From Melastoma dodecandrum (taxonomy: Eukaryota; Streptophyta; Magnoliopsida; Myrtales; Melastomataceae), in NCBI GenBank assembly GCA_029817715.1, contig JARUPY010000190.1, positions 1,426,001-1,490,000 on the forward strand: 64,000 bases of DNA. The letters are read 5' to 3'. A program made the position numbers and the translations under genes. The notes beneath the pieces are model-generated. The model was given only the letters and a program-made list of their open reading frames with translations, was not told the origin of the DNA and ran no database searches. This document shows positions 21,908 through 34,075 of this stretch, piece by piece; within the stretch, counting starts at the first letter, position 1, and every line of letters begins with the position of its first letter.

Positions 21908-24121
21908 TGTAATAATCCACAGTTTGTTAGTTATGAATGTAAAGGGGATTGTACTGATGAACGATAATGACTAATGTAGATTTGAGTATAAATGATGTAT
22001 ATCTAAGGGTATGAACGTTTAGACATGTGATGGATTAATGATGGATAGACAACCCCAGGCAAGTGTGAGGATAGGTTATCCCCGTCGACGCGCAGCAAGT
22101 GAGACGTCACTTTACTCGCTTGCGACTGAACTACAATCGTGACGCAAGGACGTGTAAGTCGACGCGAGATACAAGTCGACGTGACGCAAGGACGTGTAAG
22201 TCGACGCGAGATACAAGTCGACGTGACGCAAGGACGTGTAAGTCGACGCGACTTAAGGAGGTGCGACTTAACATCATCAGCGACTGAGTAATGATTAGTC
22301 GGCTAAGTCAAGAGCTTCGAAGAAGCTGAATAAATTAGGATCGACCCTCGCATTGCCCAACGGGCGACGACTTAGCACTGCGCGAGCGTAGTCGCATTGC
22401 CCCAACGGGTGACAGGTGAGTGTGCGCATCGCTCGGAGGGCGAATCGTGAGCGTTACACGGGCGATGCATGAGCATTACAGGGGCGATAGTAAGGGACAT
22501 TCCAAAGAGGGGACCCAACGGGGGAATTGTGGCCAATGGTCAAGTTTGACTAGTCAACCAAATATATTATTTAAATAATGATGTGGAGAGTCCAAATTAT
22601 AATCATGGTAATTTGGTCCCTAGTTTGCTAATGGAAGAGTATGAAGGGCTTCGTGAGGCGGTGAACCCCTCTTGAAAAGGGGTGGAATTCGTCTCTTTCC
22701 CCACATAACACACACACCCCCACTCGGATACGAACACAAAAAAGAAGAAAAAAAAAAAGAGAGAGGGAAAAACACTTAGTGGAGGGAGAAGGAGAATCTT
22801 CGGCCGAGGGAACGAAGAGGAGAAAGTAGAGTGTTTTGACTTGGCAAAGTGGATTCGAGGGCGAGAAGTGTAAGGCGCCGAACGAGCGAGAGGCTAAAGG
22901 CAAAGGGGAGGCTACCTACACGGGCTGAAGTGGTCCGGCAAAGGGCGGGGCTCACACGGTTGTGTGTTGAAGCAAGTGGAAGGTAACCCCTACATCCCTC
23001 CTCCGCTTTTAAGCTTAGTTGTGGTGCATGCTGTTGAGGTTCTTTGGTATGGATGGGCTGTGATTTGGGAGGTGTTCGGAGAGGGTTAGAGGGTGGCCGA
23101 ACCCCTAAGGTGGAGGGGAGCCACCCAAACCCCCATATGTTTGAGTATATGTATGTGTGTGGTTGTTGGCTTACCGAAAGGCTGCGCTTGGGGCGAGCCT
23201 TGAGGGGAATGATTGCGGTCCTTAGGGACTGGAATGAGTGAAGTTAAGGTATGGATTAGGGGAGCGTCGAGCCCCGTGGTGGCTGCGCTCCACCTCGCGC
23301 TCTAAGAGCGGAATCGCGTGGCTTTGGCCATGGAAATCAAATCGGCTAAGGGCTGGAAATCTTGCGGCGTTGTAAGGCCGGAATGGAAGCCTAGAAAGGC
23401 TGTCCCTCATGCTAGAAAAGCATGGAAAAGTTATGCTTGGGGGTGGATGGGAGGTGAGACCGAATGGGGTGACATTCGGTTGAAACGGGCATGAGTAATG
23501 AGTGTTACTTGAGCTCAAATGAGGGGCTGTAGGAAAGGAGTTATGACGTGAAAATTTGTGGCCACATTCCCACCTTGAAAGGGAGTAGGAATGTGGTAGA
23601 AACAAGTTGAAAAAAAGATGGGGGATGGTCAAAGCCGAATTGGTTATAATTGGGATGTACAGAAAACGAAAAATGGCCGAAATAATGATTAGACGGGTAT
23701 ATGGTTTCATTAGCCTAAGGGGAAATGTACTTGGAGTTTGGTTTTGAGATTTTAAGGGCGTCATCCTACCTTATCTAAGAGGTGGAAAATGGCAGACACG
23801 AATGGAAATTGATGAGGAAAGGTGAAAGCCGAATGGGTTAAAAACTGATGACTGTGTTGCACAAAAAGATTGGTTATTTGAGTATGGTTAGCTTTTGATG
23901 GTGTGTGCCGTCCTTGTGGTTGTTTATGGGGGTTAAAATGAAATGAATTCTAGTTTCTTGCAGGTAGTAGAAATGTGTTTTGGGCTGCGCTTCTTGCAAG
24001 AAGAGACATTAACAAGATTTTGAAAAGTTTGAGCGTATAGCTCGCATACATGTAACAAATCTTTTGCTAATCAATGTAAAAGTAATGTTTTTGTGTAAAT
24101 CAAATTGTTTCAGTCCTTTCA
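21908..24121 (+). repeat. 3' LTR of gypsy element
   Basis: 2214 bases, same ends as the 5' LTR. The tandem tract at 22137-22260 has a clean 42-bp unit repeated, where the 5' LTR has an irregular arrangement. Confidence 0.95.
22137..22260 (+). repeat. 42-bp tandem repeat in 3' LTR
   Basis: The unit starts GACGCAAGGACGTGTAAGTC and is present nearly three times. The corresponding tract is 15048-15150 in the 5' LTR and about 60305-60490 in the solo LTR (reverse), with different numbers and order. Confidence 0.85.
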
Positions 24122-25548
24122 CCCCCCCCTCAAGCAAAGGAGAGTGTCCGATGACTTTTTTTAAATCCCCTCTGCCTTCCTTCAAAGAAAACCGAGAATC
24201 TCCCCTGAGAGAATTGCTAAGAAACTGTTTGATCTCCCCCCCCCCCTTTGAAGGTGAGTCTTCCGTTTCAGAACCTAGTCTCCATTCAATTCCCTTTTGG
24301 TTTTTCTTCGGTTGAAAAAAAACAAACCGTTAGGAGACCAGATCGCTCCAGGACGTCGGCCTAGTAATTCTATGCGACAGTGCAAGAATTAAGGATTCAA
24401 GGAGGCCGTTTCAGCCTATAACCGTTAGAGGGGAGGGGATGAATCGTTGGGATCATCCTTGGCAGGATATTGTCGGGAGTAAAGGTGAGTTTTGCTCTGG
24501 GCTGTGGGCTTTGGCTTGTTCAATCATTTGCTTTGGGTTTTGGCTTGCTTTGGTGGGCTGAGCTACCTTGGGCTTTGAAGTGCTAGGCTTTTTCTTTGGA
24601 TTCCTTTGGGTTTGCCCATTGTTTCTGCCTGGCCTTTTTCTTTGGCTTGTCTCTGGCTGGAATGGCGACTGATTCTAGAGTTGGTGATGCGCTGTGGATA
24701 TCTGCTTATCTATGAACATTCTGTGATAGATGTTGCTGCTGCTGTTAGAGCTGTTGTTGTAGCGTATGCTGTTTGACCTGCTGTGGCTTCACACCTATTG
24801 ATTCTGTTGCAGTGGTAGCTGACCCAATGACTGCCGATGCTGACGCTGGCGTGGCTTCGGCGAGCTCAAGAACTGCTGCCACTGCTGTTGTGCTGCAGCA
24901 AATTGAGGCTGCTTCTGGAGCCGGACGCTCGTCAATGGCCTTGCTGAAGCTGCTGCGGGTGCTTCTGGCGTACTTGGCGCTGTTCAAACTGCACTCCGAC
25001 AGGCTGACCTAGAGGAACATCCGCAATCACCAGTCGGGGTACTAGTCCGGTAAGTACGCTGTCTTTGGCTTGGATGAATTGGCATGGTCTTAACAACTGT
25101 CTGAGGGCTTTGTCGTTGCTGCAACTCCTGTAGTTGGTTCTGTTATGGCCTTTGCATCTGCTACAGCATTTGCGTCTGAAACTGCATCTGTTGTTGCTGT
25201 TGTTGATGTGGCTGCTGCAACATGGATTGTGCAGGCTTGTAAACCGAAGTTTGGTGACTTCGTTGGGGATTGGAAACGGCAGCCGACTGGACTATGGCCA
25301 GCTATATGACAGAAGTAGCTTGGGGGGCAGCTTGTTGCAGATTGCGGCAAGATTGGTGCAGCGAGTGACAAAGCCTTTGTTGTTTTAGGAGATAGTGTGT
25401 GTGGTGAAAGGAAATTTATTATTTGTGTAAAAGGAGATTCCAAAGATGTATGGATTTGGGCTTTGGCCATTTTGGGAGAATGAATATCGGGTTTATTATT
25501 GTTTGTGAACCATTGCTTGTGGCCCGCATGTAAATTTGAGGTATTACA

Positions 25549-26056
25549 CCACTCACAGAAAGGAATGTAACTAGAAACTCACCATCTCTGTCTCGGAATC
25601 ACGAGCTGAAAGAGAGGGTTAGATTCAATGGGAATCACGGCCTCTTCCGCAATTAGTCAGGAGATAGTCGGAGAAAATCACCACCCAGAACAGTTTGCAG
25701 CCCATATCCAATATAAGAGCTCAATTCTTCAAAGGATGAGCAAGGCATTGCCATGATGGAACTCCAAAGTCTAAAAAGCCTGAAGTTCATTGCAGAGTGC
25801 CTATACTCTGAGATTCACAAGATCCCGTCCGAGCCTCCCAGCACCACAGCTGGCATCATTGTCCGAAGGTACACATCACTTCACCGGAAGCTACCCCAAG
25901 AAACTGACAGTATAAAGATATTGCAGTATAACATCTCACGAAATATCAGTACTCTGTCTTGAGTACTCCATCGATGAGGCCGAATTCCATAGCCTGCATA
26001 ACATGCCACAGGAAGGAACATATCAAGAACGAGAGAAACAAAGGGCTCTTTGATGT
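25549..26056 (+). repeat. NLR 3' flank, copy 1, resumed
   Basis: Begins with the right-hand CCACT and follows 49119-49970 (CACAGAAAGGAATGTAAC...). A roughly 370-base middle part is missing near 25885-25915. It also carries the start of the small frame seen at 49321 (here 25753). It leads to copia A. Confidence 0.88.
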
Positions 26057-26177
26057 GAAGTGGATCAGAAGTCACATTAATAAGTGGAATAATACCTCAG
26101 CCACAGACAAGAAGCGATCTCGTTCCGTGTATTACTGCACCTTCTCGCGAGGTTGGCCAGTGAAAGCGGAAAACATT

Positions 26178-26185
<8 letters not shown>
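26057..26185. other. Short spacer before copia A
   Basis: Unique spacer of about 130 bases, absent from the second block. No gene seen. Confidence 0.5.

Positions 26186-26210
<25 letters not shown>
26182..26210. repeat. (TA)n microsatellite
   Basis: Uninterrupted TA repeat at the left edge of copia A; it coincides with the breakpoint in the element's 5' LTR. Confidence 0.95.
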
Positions 26211-26214
<4 letters not shown>

Positions 26215-27756
26215 AATATTTTAATAAAATCTACCTGCGTTACGTTTTGAAGATTGTAATCAATTATTAAAAAAAAAACGTAAGGATGATTGATTGCAGA
26301 GGTGATAACAATAATAAGAAGAAAGAAAACGTATAGTGGTTGTCTGAGAGCGCGGCAGGTTTTGGGAGAAAATCTAAGGAGAAGTGTGATCAGATCCCCA
26401 AAAAACCAAAACAAAAGATTGGGTTTTGCCTCTGAAAACATTTTATTTTCTGTCGATCCAAAAGGCTAGCACATAAGGGATCGTCGAGAAGTTCGTGATC
26501 GTGTGCGCGTGGATACCACTAGATGAGTCACACTTGGGACTCTTGCTGGTTCGCGACTGTGTTTCGATTTTACCGGAATTTTGATGTACGTTTCTGAGTA
26601 AGGATTGTATATGTTCGTATAATATAATATACGTACCAAGATCCTTTTTATTTATCTAAATTTTATACCGAAATCCTTATTATTTTGGGCATAACAAAAT
26701 ATAATTTTATTGCTTCCTGACTGAAATCTAACACCTTGTCTTGGTTGAATTGTATATTATATTTGAATTTTGCTAAATTTTAACGAAATTATTATCTATC
26801 TAAAGATTTTAAGATTTCGTTTAATATATTTCGTCTAATTGAGGTAATCTTATAAAATCTCAAAGATGAAACTTTGTTTTAATCTAAAAGATTATATTTA
26901 TGCCTATATTTATTTTAGACGAAATAAATTTAAAAACAATTATTGAAAGGGCAATTATTTAATTTTTTAAATATAGTTAGATTGCCCCCAAGGTTCGAGC
27001 AAGAATGAGGATCACTTCAAGCACCTAGGAGCAAATTTTCCGAAAAAAATAAAACCCTTCGGCAGAAGTGGAACTGTGGTGTCGCCTGAGAGAGCAAATT
27101 TGGAAATCAAATTACAATTATTTACTAATTAATTTATGTAAATAATTTACATTATTTATGAGAGGTTTTCAAATTTGTGGGCAAAATATGATTTAGAACC
27201 TACAGAATATCTAATCTACCAATATCTAATTTACAGAATATGATTAGAAGTTATTAAAATAATAAATAATGTTAAAATCCTACGTATATTGAATTGGACA
27301 GAGAAATAGTACATTTGAATCCCCTTTAAGATTTTAGAATTACTGACCGACCATCAAATGGTCTAAAAGGAAATAAATCTAGAAATATGATATGATTTAT
27401 TTCTCAGCCGATTGAAATTAATTAAAATATTAATTCGAAAGTTTAAAGATGGAAATAATAATAATATTATTATCTTTGTAATAAGGTCGGCAGAAAGGGA
27501 ATATTATGCCCCATTAAATACTTTAAAGGTGGGACATTATACAATTCAAAATCCCCTAAATATTAAATCGATATTTTAAAATAAAGGCCTCCATTAATGT
27601 TTATTATAATAGTCGGATTTTTCCCATGAGTCGGTACAGCTTAGTTGTGGCCTTCTGATAGAACATCTATAATTTATTCTAAATGATCAATGGGTCAACT
27701 TAACTTAATTTAGTTGACTTGTTTAGCTCATATAAGGTCAACTTTTTGAGGGGTAA

Positions 27757-28491
27757 GTGTTGAGTTTAAGAGTTAGTAGACTCAACGTGAAAATACCGAA
27801 AGTCACACAGATAATTGGGATTGGCGAGTTAAGGCCTACTTGTTTCGTGTGGTGTGTAGGTACAGCTCAGCTGTATGCATACTTCATGTTTCGAGATTTC
27901 GGTCCCACATTAACCAACAAACTCCCGATTTCAACAAAGGCGGCTTTGTTTTCGAATAAAATAGTGGTGGAGGGTAACCCAGTTGGGCCACATGTACTCA
28001 AGATGATAAGGTACATTGAGAGGCTCGAGAGCTTGGGTTCTAGGCTGGACCATGACTTAGCAGTTGACCTAGTTTTGTCCTCACTCCCACCATCATTTTC
28101 TCAGTTTGTGTTGAACTTCAACATCAACAGTATGGACAAGAGTTTGACTGATCTGATGGAAATGCTAAAGACTGCTGAGAAGGACATGAAGGTAAATCCT
28201 TCATCACGAGCAATGATGGTCAAAAAGACATACAAGCATCCTGGCACCGGGAAATTCAATCCCAAAGCTAAAGCAGTTAAGAACGCTGGACCTCCAGCTC
28301 AAAAGAAGCTTAAGAAAGGGCAGCAGGTGCCCCAGTATGATGAGAAGGAAGCTATATGCTTTCATTGTGGCAAGAAAGGCCATTGTAAGAAGAATTGCGT
28401 CCAACTCATGAAGAAGAATACCAGTGGAGCGGATGCTTCAGGTATCTTTGGATTGAATGCAATCTTTATGTTTCTTCATCATGGGTCATAG
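27757..28491 (+). pseudogene. copia A gag
   Basis: The clear gag part starts around 27940: the UBN2-type segment (SLTDLMEMLKTAEKDMK) and a CCHC knuckle CFHCGKKGHCKKNC near 28359-28400. The frame ends at a stop at 28489-28491 just after the gag-protease border, while the protease reads in another frame. The upstream part of the frame looks like leader sequence. The same break occurs in copy B. Confidence 0.88.
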
Positions 28492-30007
28492 ACTCCGGAA
28501 GTAGTTCTCACATTTATGCGAACTTGCAGGGTCTAAGTAACTACAGACGGCTGTCCAAGGGCGAGATGGACCTACGAGTGGCAAATGAAGCTAGAGTTGC
28601 TGCATTAGCTGTAGGGACGTATGTAATAAAATTGCCCCGTGGATTTAATTTAAATTTGGAGAACTATTATTTCGTTCCTAGTTTTTCCAAGAACATTATT
28701 TCGGTGTCGTGTTTAGATGCCAAGGGATTTGTATTTAAATTCAAGAACAAGTTGTGTTCCTTTTATTTAGATGTGTTGTTCTATGGAAATGGTTCATATA
28801 ATAATGGTTTATACGTTCTTCATTTGAATGAGCCGATTTACTATGTTGAATGGAAGAAACAGAAAAGGTGTGACTCAAACTTAACATATCTCTGGCACTG
28901 TAGACTTGGTCATGTAAATGAGAAACGCATCGCAAGATTACTAAGTAACGGGTATTTTGACTCTTTTGAGTTAGAGCTCATAGATACATGTGAAGCGCGT
29001 TTACAAGGAAAAATGACCAAGAAGCCTTTTACCAAGACAAGTGAAAGGGCCAAGGAACTGCTATAACTCATACATAGTGATGTGTGTGGACAATTGCCGG
29101 TTCAAGCCAGAGGAGTGTATACCTACTTCGTGACTTTCACTGACGATTTAAGTAGATATGGATATGTCTACTTAATGAGGCACAAGTCTGAAACTCTTGA
29201 AAAGTTTAAAGAGTTTAAGAATGAGGTAGAAAATCAACGAGGCCAAAAGATAAATGCCCTTCGGAGTGATCGATGCAACGAGTATCTTAGCCAAGAGTTT
29301 ATTGATTACCGAAAAGAGTGTGGGATCATTTCACAACTCACACCTCCTAGAACACCGGAGTGGAATGGTGTTTCAGAAAAGAGGAACCGCACGCTCATGG
29401 ACATGGTTAGATTAATGATGAGTCATGTTAGTCTTCCGTTGTCATTTTGGGGTTACGCCTTCGAAACAGCAGCATACATGCTTAACCGATTTCCAACCAA
29501 GTCAGTAGATAAGACTCCTTATGAATTATGGTTTGGGAAGAAACCAAACTTGTCTTATCTTAAGATATGGGGTTGTGATGCTTATGTGAAGAATATGAAT
29601 TCTGATAAGCTTGCGGCAAGGTAAATAAGTGTATGTTTGTAGGTTATCCCAAGGAAACAACAGGATACTACTTTTATCTCCCAAACGAGCACAAAGTTAT
29701 CGTTGCTCGATATGCTACTTTCTTAGGAAAAGAATTCATTTCTAAAGAGAGTAGTGGGAGAAAAGTAAGTCTTGAAGAAATTTCGGACTTTACAAACAAG
29801 TTGGAAAATGAACATTTAGATAGGGAATCAGTACCACAAGTACAAGCGATTCCAACTTCTGAAGAAGTTCAAGGAACGCAAGATCAACGTAAGTCGACAA
29901 GAGTACACCGAGAGCCTAATAGATATGGTTGGCTAGTAACCCAACGTGGGGACGTACTGCTCGTCGAGGATGATGAACCGTCGACTTATGAGGAAGCAAT
30001 CACTTAA
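28470..30007 (+). pseudogene. copia A protease and integrase
   Basis: The protease motif WVIDSGSSSHI is near 28485. The GAG-pre-integrase domain follows (WHCRLGHVNEKR). The integrase core is readable through [25 protein letters not shown] and [14 protein letters not shown]. Stops interrupt at about 29064 and 29622. The conserved SDRGGEY-type segment reads SDRCNEY. No active enzyme is expected. Confidence 0.88.
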
Positions 30008-30034
30008 AATGATTCCGAGAAATGGCTAGAATCC

Positions 30035-30724
30035 ATGAAATCAGAGATGGACTCCATATATACCAAGCAAGTTTGGGAGTTGGTTGATGCGCCAGTTGAG
30101 GTAAAACCCATAGGGTGCAAGTGGATCTTCAAGAAGAAGATTGATATTGAAGGGAATATAAGTACCTATAAAGCAAGACTTGTGGCCATGGGTTTCACTC
30201 AACGTCAAGGAATTGACTATGATGAAACATTTTCACCGGTTGCAATGCTTAAGTTCATTAGAATTCAGCTTGCAATAGCAGCTTACAAGGATTACGAGAT
30301 CAGACAGATGGATGTAAAAACCGCTTTCCTGAATGGAGAGTTACAGGAGGAAGTGTTTATGGTACAACCTCCCGGTTTCATTGCATCCAAGAATGCAGAT
30401 AAAATGTATAAGCTCAAGAGGTCCATTTATGGGCTAAAGCAAGCATCTCGGAGTTGGAATCTGCGATTTGACGAAGCAGTAAAAGAATTTGGCTATATCA
30501 AGAATCCAGATGAACCTTGCGTTTACAAGAAGGTTAGTGGGAGCAAGATTTCGTTCCTAGTGCTGTATGTTGATGATATACTTCTGATAGGCAAATATAT
30601 CCCTAGCCTAGAGTCTACCAAGACTTGGCTAGGAGAGTGCTTTTCTATGAAAGATCTTGGGGAAGCGACTTATGTGTTAGGTATTAGATTATACCGAGAT
30701 AACAAAATAGGTTGCTGGGTTTGA
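30035..30724 (+). pseudogene. copia A reverse transcriptase
   Basis: A 229-codon frame with the RVT_2 signature: [49 protein letters not shown] and the catalytic YVDDILLIG. It ends at IGCWV plus TGA at a point where intact copia elements read on into RNase H. Copy B has the identical stop. Confidence 0.9.
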
Positions 30725-30858
30725 GTAAAAATATGTATATTGACAAAGTGCTGAATAGGTTCAGCATGCAAGATTCCAAGAGAGGATTCTTGTCAATATC
30801 ACGTGGTGTACATCTTTCCAAGTCTATGTGTCCGAAGACACATGAGGAGAGTTGAAGG

Positions 30859-31345
30859 ATGGGCAAGATACCTTATGCATCAGCTATATGGTCCATTATG
30901 TATGCCATGATTTCCATTCGACTTGATGTCTCGTATGCTTTGAGCATGACAAGTAAATATCACTCAGATCCTGGAGAGGGTCATTGGACTGCAGCAAAGA
31001 CTATCCTCAAGTATCTTAGAAGAACAAAGGACATGTTCTTAATTTATGGAGGAGATGAGGAGTTAATTGTCAGATGATATACCGACGCTAGTTTTCAGAC
31101 AGATCGGGATGATATGAAATCGCAGCAGGATTTTGTGTTTTGCTTAAATGGTGCAGCTATAAGTTGGAGGAGTTCTAAGCAGGAGACAGTTGCAGATTCT
31201 ACAGCTGAGTCCGAGTACATTGCAGCTTCCGAAGCGGCAAAGGAAGCTGTGTGGATCAAGAACTTCATAACGGAGCTTGAAGTGGTTCCGAGCATTATTG
31301 ACCCCGTGACATTATACTACGACAACAATGCAGCCATAGCGAAAT
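30859..31345 (+). pseudogene. copia A RNase H, truncated
   Basis: SIMYAMISIRLDVSYALSMT, then YTDASFQTD after a stop at 31075-31077, then TVADSTAESEYIAASEAAKE. It breaks off after DNNAAIAK at 31345, where unrelated sequence begins. The stop before YTDAS is shared with copy B. Confidence 0.88.
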
Positions 31346-31752
31346 CCCCCCTCCTTTCCTTTGTTTGCTCCTCTCCTTTCTTCTTATAGAAGGCCCCGCT
31401 CCCCCCTTATCCGGCAGCTGCAGCACTCCCTTCAAGAAGGAAGGCCATCATTGCTCCAGAAGACTATTACGGCTACCGGTGATAGCCTGCGGTGAGTTGA
31501 GGGGGCTGTTGTGACTGCTGCTGCTGACGTCGCTGGAAACATGCCGCAGTTGGGGGTTCCGTCGCGTCGTCGGGCTGGTGGGCTTCAGCCTTCTTCTTTG
31601 GGTTGGTTTGGATTGAGAGCTCCCTTGGGCTCTTTGCTGGTTTTCTTGTGGTGGGTTAGTATCTGGTGGGCTAACAAATTTTGTAGTTGGGTTGTAGATT
31701 GTCCAAGGCTCGGTTTCTAAAAATTTTGTCGGGCATTAATTTGAGGTATTAC
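31346..31752. repeat. LTR end fragment of the TGTACG...TTACA family
   Basis: Ends TTTGAGGTATTACA exactly like the element ending at 25548, and has similar GGGCTTTGG-rich composition upstream. It cuts off copia A and has no left end. Confidence 0.55.
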
Positions 31753-33465
31753 AGACATGAACGAATTGTGACCGTCGAGCGCATCACTGAACCTATCGTG
31801 TATGGATGTATTTCTCCAAAACCGATGTACTGCAAAGTCGATGTCTAATCTAACGCAATATTAACCAAAGTTTCGATGCTGACTTCACGACAAAAGCCTC
31901 GTCTAGTCATTGCATAGAGGGCAACTAGTGCACATGATTTTATGCATCGTCAAACGGCATACGTTATCCATGATTGTGTACGTAATAGGTCATTTGGATG
32001 TCGGATCGTCAAACCATCGATCCGACGGCAAAAGCAGGGATGCTAGAATAGATCACATCGGGGGAGTTCCAATAACGAGAACAATACGGCCAAAAAAATA
32101 CCAACTTCGGACAACAACAGGACACTCCCAAGGGACAACAACATTTGGCGCCTTCCTTCACGTGTAATGTTAATAAAAGAAAAGAAACTGTGATTGTCCT
32201 AAAACGATTATCATCCGCATCTTCATCCCATCTCCGACGTTACATCGATCCCGGCTTTTTATGGTGCTAAGTTCGGCCACGTTCGAAAGATTTCTAGGAT
32301 CCAACCCAGCCTAGGCATATCTGGGTATCGACAATCTTACTTGTAAGATTTCTGGTTGAAGTCGGCAAGCACATATACCATACACACGGAAAAAAGGTCG
32401 CATCCTCACATCCCTTGTCTAGTTTTGCCCATGTATATCTTGACAATACATGCTCTCTGGTTACACAGGGGAGAGTCAACCACAACCAGGATGTCTGTAT
32501 TATACGATTCCAGAAAACAGTTGGGATGAAAGGAGTAGAGGGTGATGGCTGATGATGAAGTGAGAGTGTGGCTGGTGGTGGTGGTGGGCTTCAGGAGGGT
32601 CAGACACTTGGGGACATGAAAAAGTGCAGAGAGGGTGAGGAGGAGGAGGAGGAGGTTGTGGTGGTCCTAAGAAACAAGAAACAATTGTGTCAGAAGACCC
32701 TTACAGGAAAAGCAAAGTCCCCCATGTGACTACCACAACTACTTACTACTACTATTACTACCCCCCAAGTCATGCCTTGGAGATCATATCATGGTATATA
32801 TCTACAGGAACGAATAATAGCCGTGTCTGGATGAGACTTCAAGACTAGAATTCTCATCACCGTTCCTTCATTAACATCTACTAGTCAAAAAAGGTTGGTC
32901 CATGAATCTTATTACCTCGTTGGAAGTTGAAATTGAAGAAAAGGGATGTAAGGAAGGAACATGAAGGAGTCCCTCATCTCCTCCCCTGCGCTGAACCTTT
33001 TCCTGCGGCTTGCGATGTTGTCAGCATCATAGCAAAAGGCAGCAACAATGTCACAACCCAACAAAAACACAAACAGCAAAGAAAAAGAAACAGCATGCAA
33101 GCAGACATCGGAGTATGAGTTGCTAGTTTTGTCTCCACGCATAACCAAATTGGCCGGTCCTGGATATATATGCATGTGCTCATACATGTGTTGCATTTTT
33201 GCATCAAGGGTTAAAATGCACATATCCATACAAGATTCCTCACTTTGATGCAGAGAGGGAAAATAATGGGAAGTAATTATTAACATGGAGGGGGTTAAAA
33301 GGGGATCAATCTGTGCAACATGCACATGTCCTACCGAGTTTCCATAGTGACAATAGGGACAACAGAGGCATAGGGCAGATGCTGCAAATGAAGTGTCAAA
33401 TTCACAGCACACCTGTCAGCTCCCTTGGTATACCATATGAAAGGTTTACAGATGACATAAATGAG
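31753..33465. other. Unrecognised region
   Basis: No domain recognised on either strand. It contains GGT/GAG-rich simple tracts at 32560-32665 and scattered short frames (the longest, minus 32912-33412, has no recognisable content). Confidence 0.3.
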
Positions 33466-33469
33466 ATTA

Positions 33470-34075
33470 AGCTCTATCGGCCCCTTATTCTGAAAACATC
33501 GATCAGGACTACCTTTTTCAAGGAGATACTGTGTTCCTGAATTCGTCCGCTTTTCGGACGAAGAAGGGATTTCGCCTGCTGAACACATTGCCCATTTCAC
33601 TCACCAAGCTGGGGAGGCTGGCACGAATGCTTTCTGGAAACTACGTCTGTTTCCAAGCTCTCTTACAGGAGCAGCTTTCATGTGGTACATAAACATTTTT
33701 ATAATTCAGTAAGAAACTGGGAGGACATGCAAGTCCGGTTCACGCTGACATTCGCCCAGACTGATCCAGCGATGACCCTACAATACCTTACTCATATGAA
33801 ACAGCAGCCAGGCAAACCCGTAGGTGTATTTCTGAATAAATTGAGGAACCCGTAGGTGTATTTCTGAATAAATTGAGGAAAGCACGACTGAGGTGTAAAA
33901 CTTCCGTGTCTAAGGCTGAACTTATTGCTATCGCCTACGATTCCCTCATTCGCCTGAGAAAGAAGCCGGAGGGAGAAGTGTTCAAAGACTGGAACGAATT
34001 AGCCAGAAGGGCTATTCGGTACGAAAATCTCCTTACGAAGAAAACTCAGGTGAAACGAAATTTGATAGCGTAACT
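33470..34075 (+). pseudogene. Tat/Ogre-like gypsy gag fragment
   Basis: The frame from about 33536 reads EFVRFSDEEGISPAEHIAHF and KLRLFPSSLTGAAFMWY, the gag signature of non-chromovirus gypsy elements. After stops it continues with NWEDMQVRF, a 32-base tandem duplication, and LRKKPEGEVFKDWNELARRA. No protease or pol follows in recognisable form. It lies about 390 bases from the 3' end of PIGW, in the opposite direction. Confidence 0.8.
33815..33878 (+). repeat. 32-bp exact tandem duplication in gag fragment
   Basis: 33815-33846 and 33847-33878 are identical. The unit is not a multiple of three, and the second copy brings a TAG into frame. Confidence 0.95.

Larger units (their letters stand above)
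14820..24121 (+). mobile_element. Near-complete Ty3/gypsy LTR retrotransposon
   Basis: Two LTRs (14820-17000 and 21908-24121) start TGTAATAATCC and end CCTTTCA. The 5-bp target duplication is CCCCC (14815-14819 and 24122-24126). It carries a methionine-tRNA-type primer site, gag with CCHC knuckles, protease, RT, RNase H, integrase, a chromodomain-like tail and a polypurine tract, in gypsy order. Long LTRs and the C-terminal tail suggest a Tekay/Del-type chromovirus (inference). Lesions: an in-frame TGA in the protease, a frameshift near 21652, and one altered integrase zinc ligand. It is inserted inside the 12415-25548 element. Confidence 0.95.
12415..25548. mobile_element. LTR-type element (probable long solo LTR) inserted in NLR flank, split by gypsy
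   Basis: It starts TGTACG and ends GGTATTACA, bounded by CCACT on both sides, the pattern of an LTR insertion. Without the nested gypsy element it is about 3.8 kb. It holds the GAGTCGCCACCGACTT block at 12733-12790 and a GC-rich part at 13650-14810. I found no gag or pol and no internal repeat of its own start, so a single long LTR of a Tat/Ogre-like element is the best reading; a non-coding LARD-like element is the alternative. A related terminal piece lies at 31346-31752. Confidence 0.75.
26212..31345 (+). mobile_element. Ty1/copia element A, truncated at both ends
   Basis: 26212-26733 matches the last ~550 bases of the copia B 3' LTR and ends CTAACA, so the 5' LTR has lost its first two thirds. 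Internal order is gag, protease, integrase, RT, RNase H (copia order). It stops abruptly at 31345 inside RNase H, where the B copy continues, and has no 3' LTR. 26734-27750 is an AT-rich leader with no coding signal. Frames are broken at several points, many shared with copy B. Confidence 0.93.

Noticed and set aside
22099..22287. Frame with repeated Arg/Thr/Cys motif
   Set aside because: A by-product of the 42-bp tandem tract in the LTR; not conserved as a frame in the 5' LTR.
32912..33412. 166-codon minus-strand frame, Cys- and His-rich
   Set aside because: No recognisable domain, no paralogue in the window, overlapping frames on the other strand.
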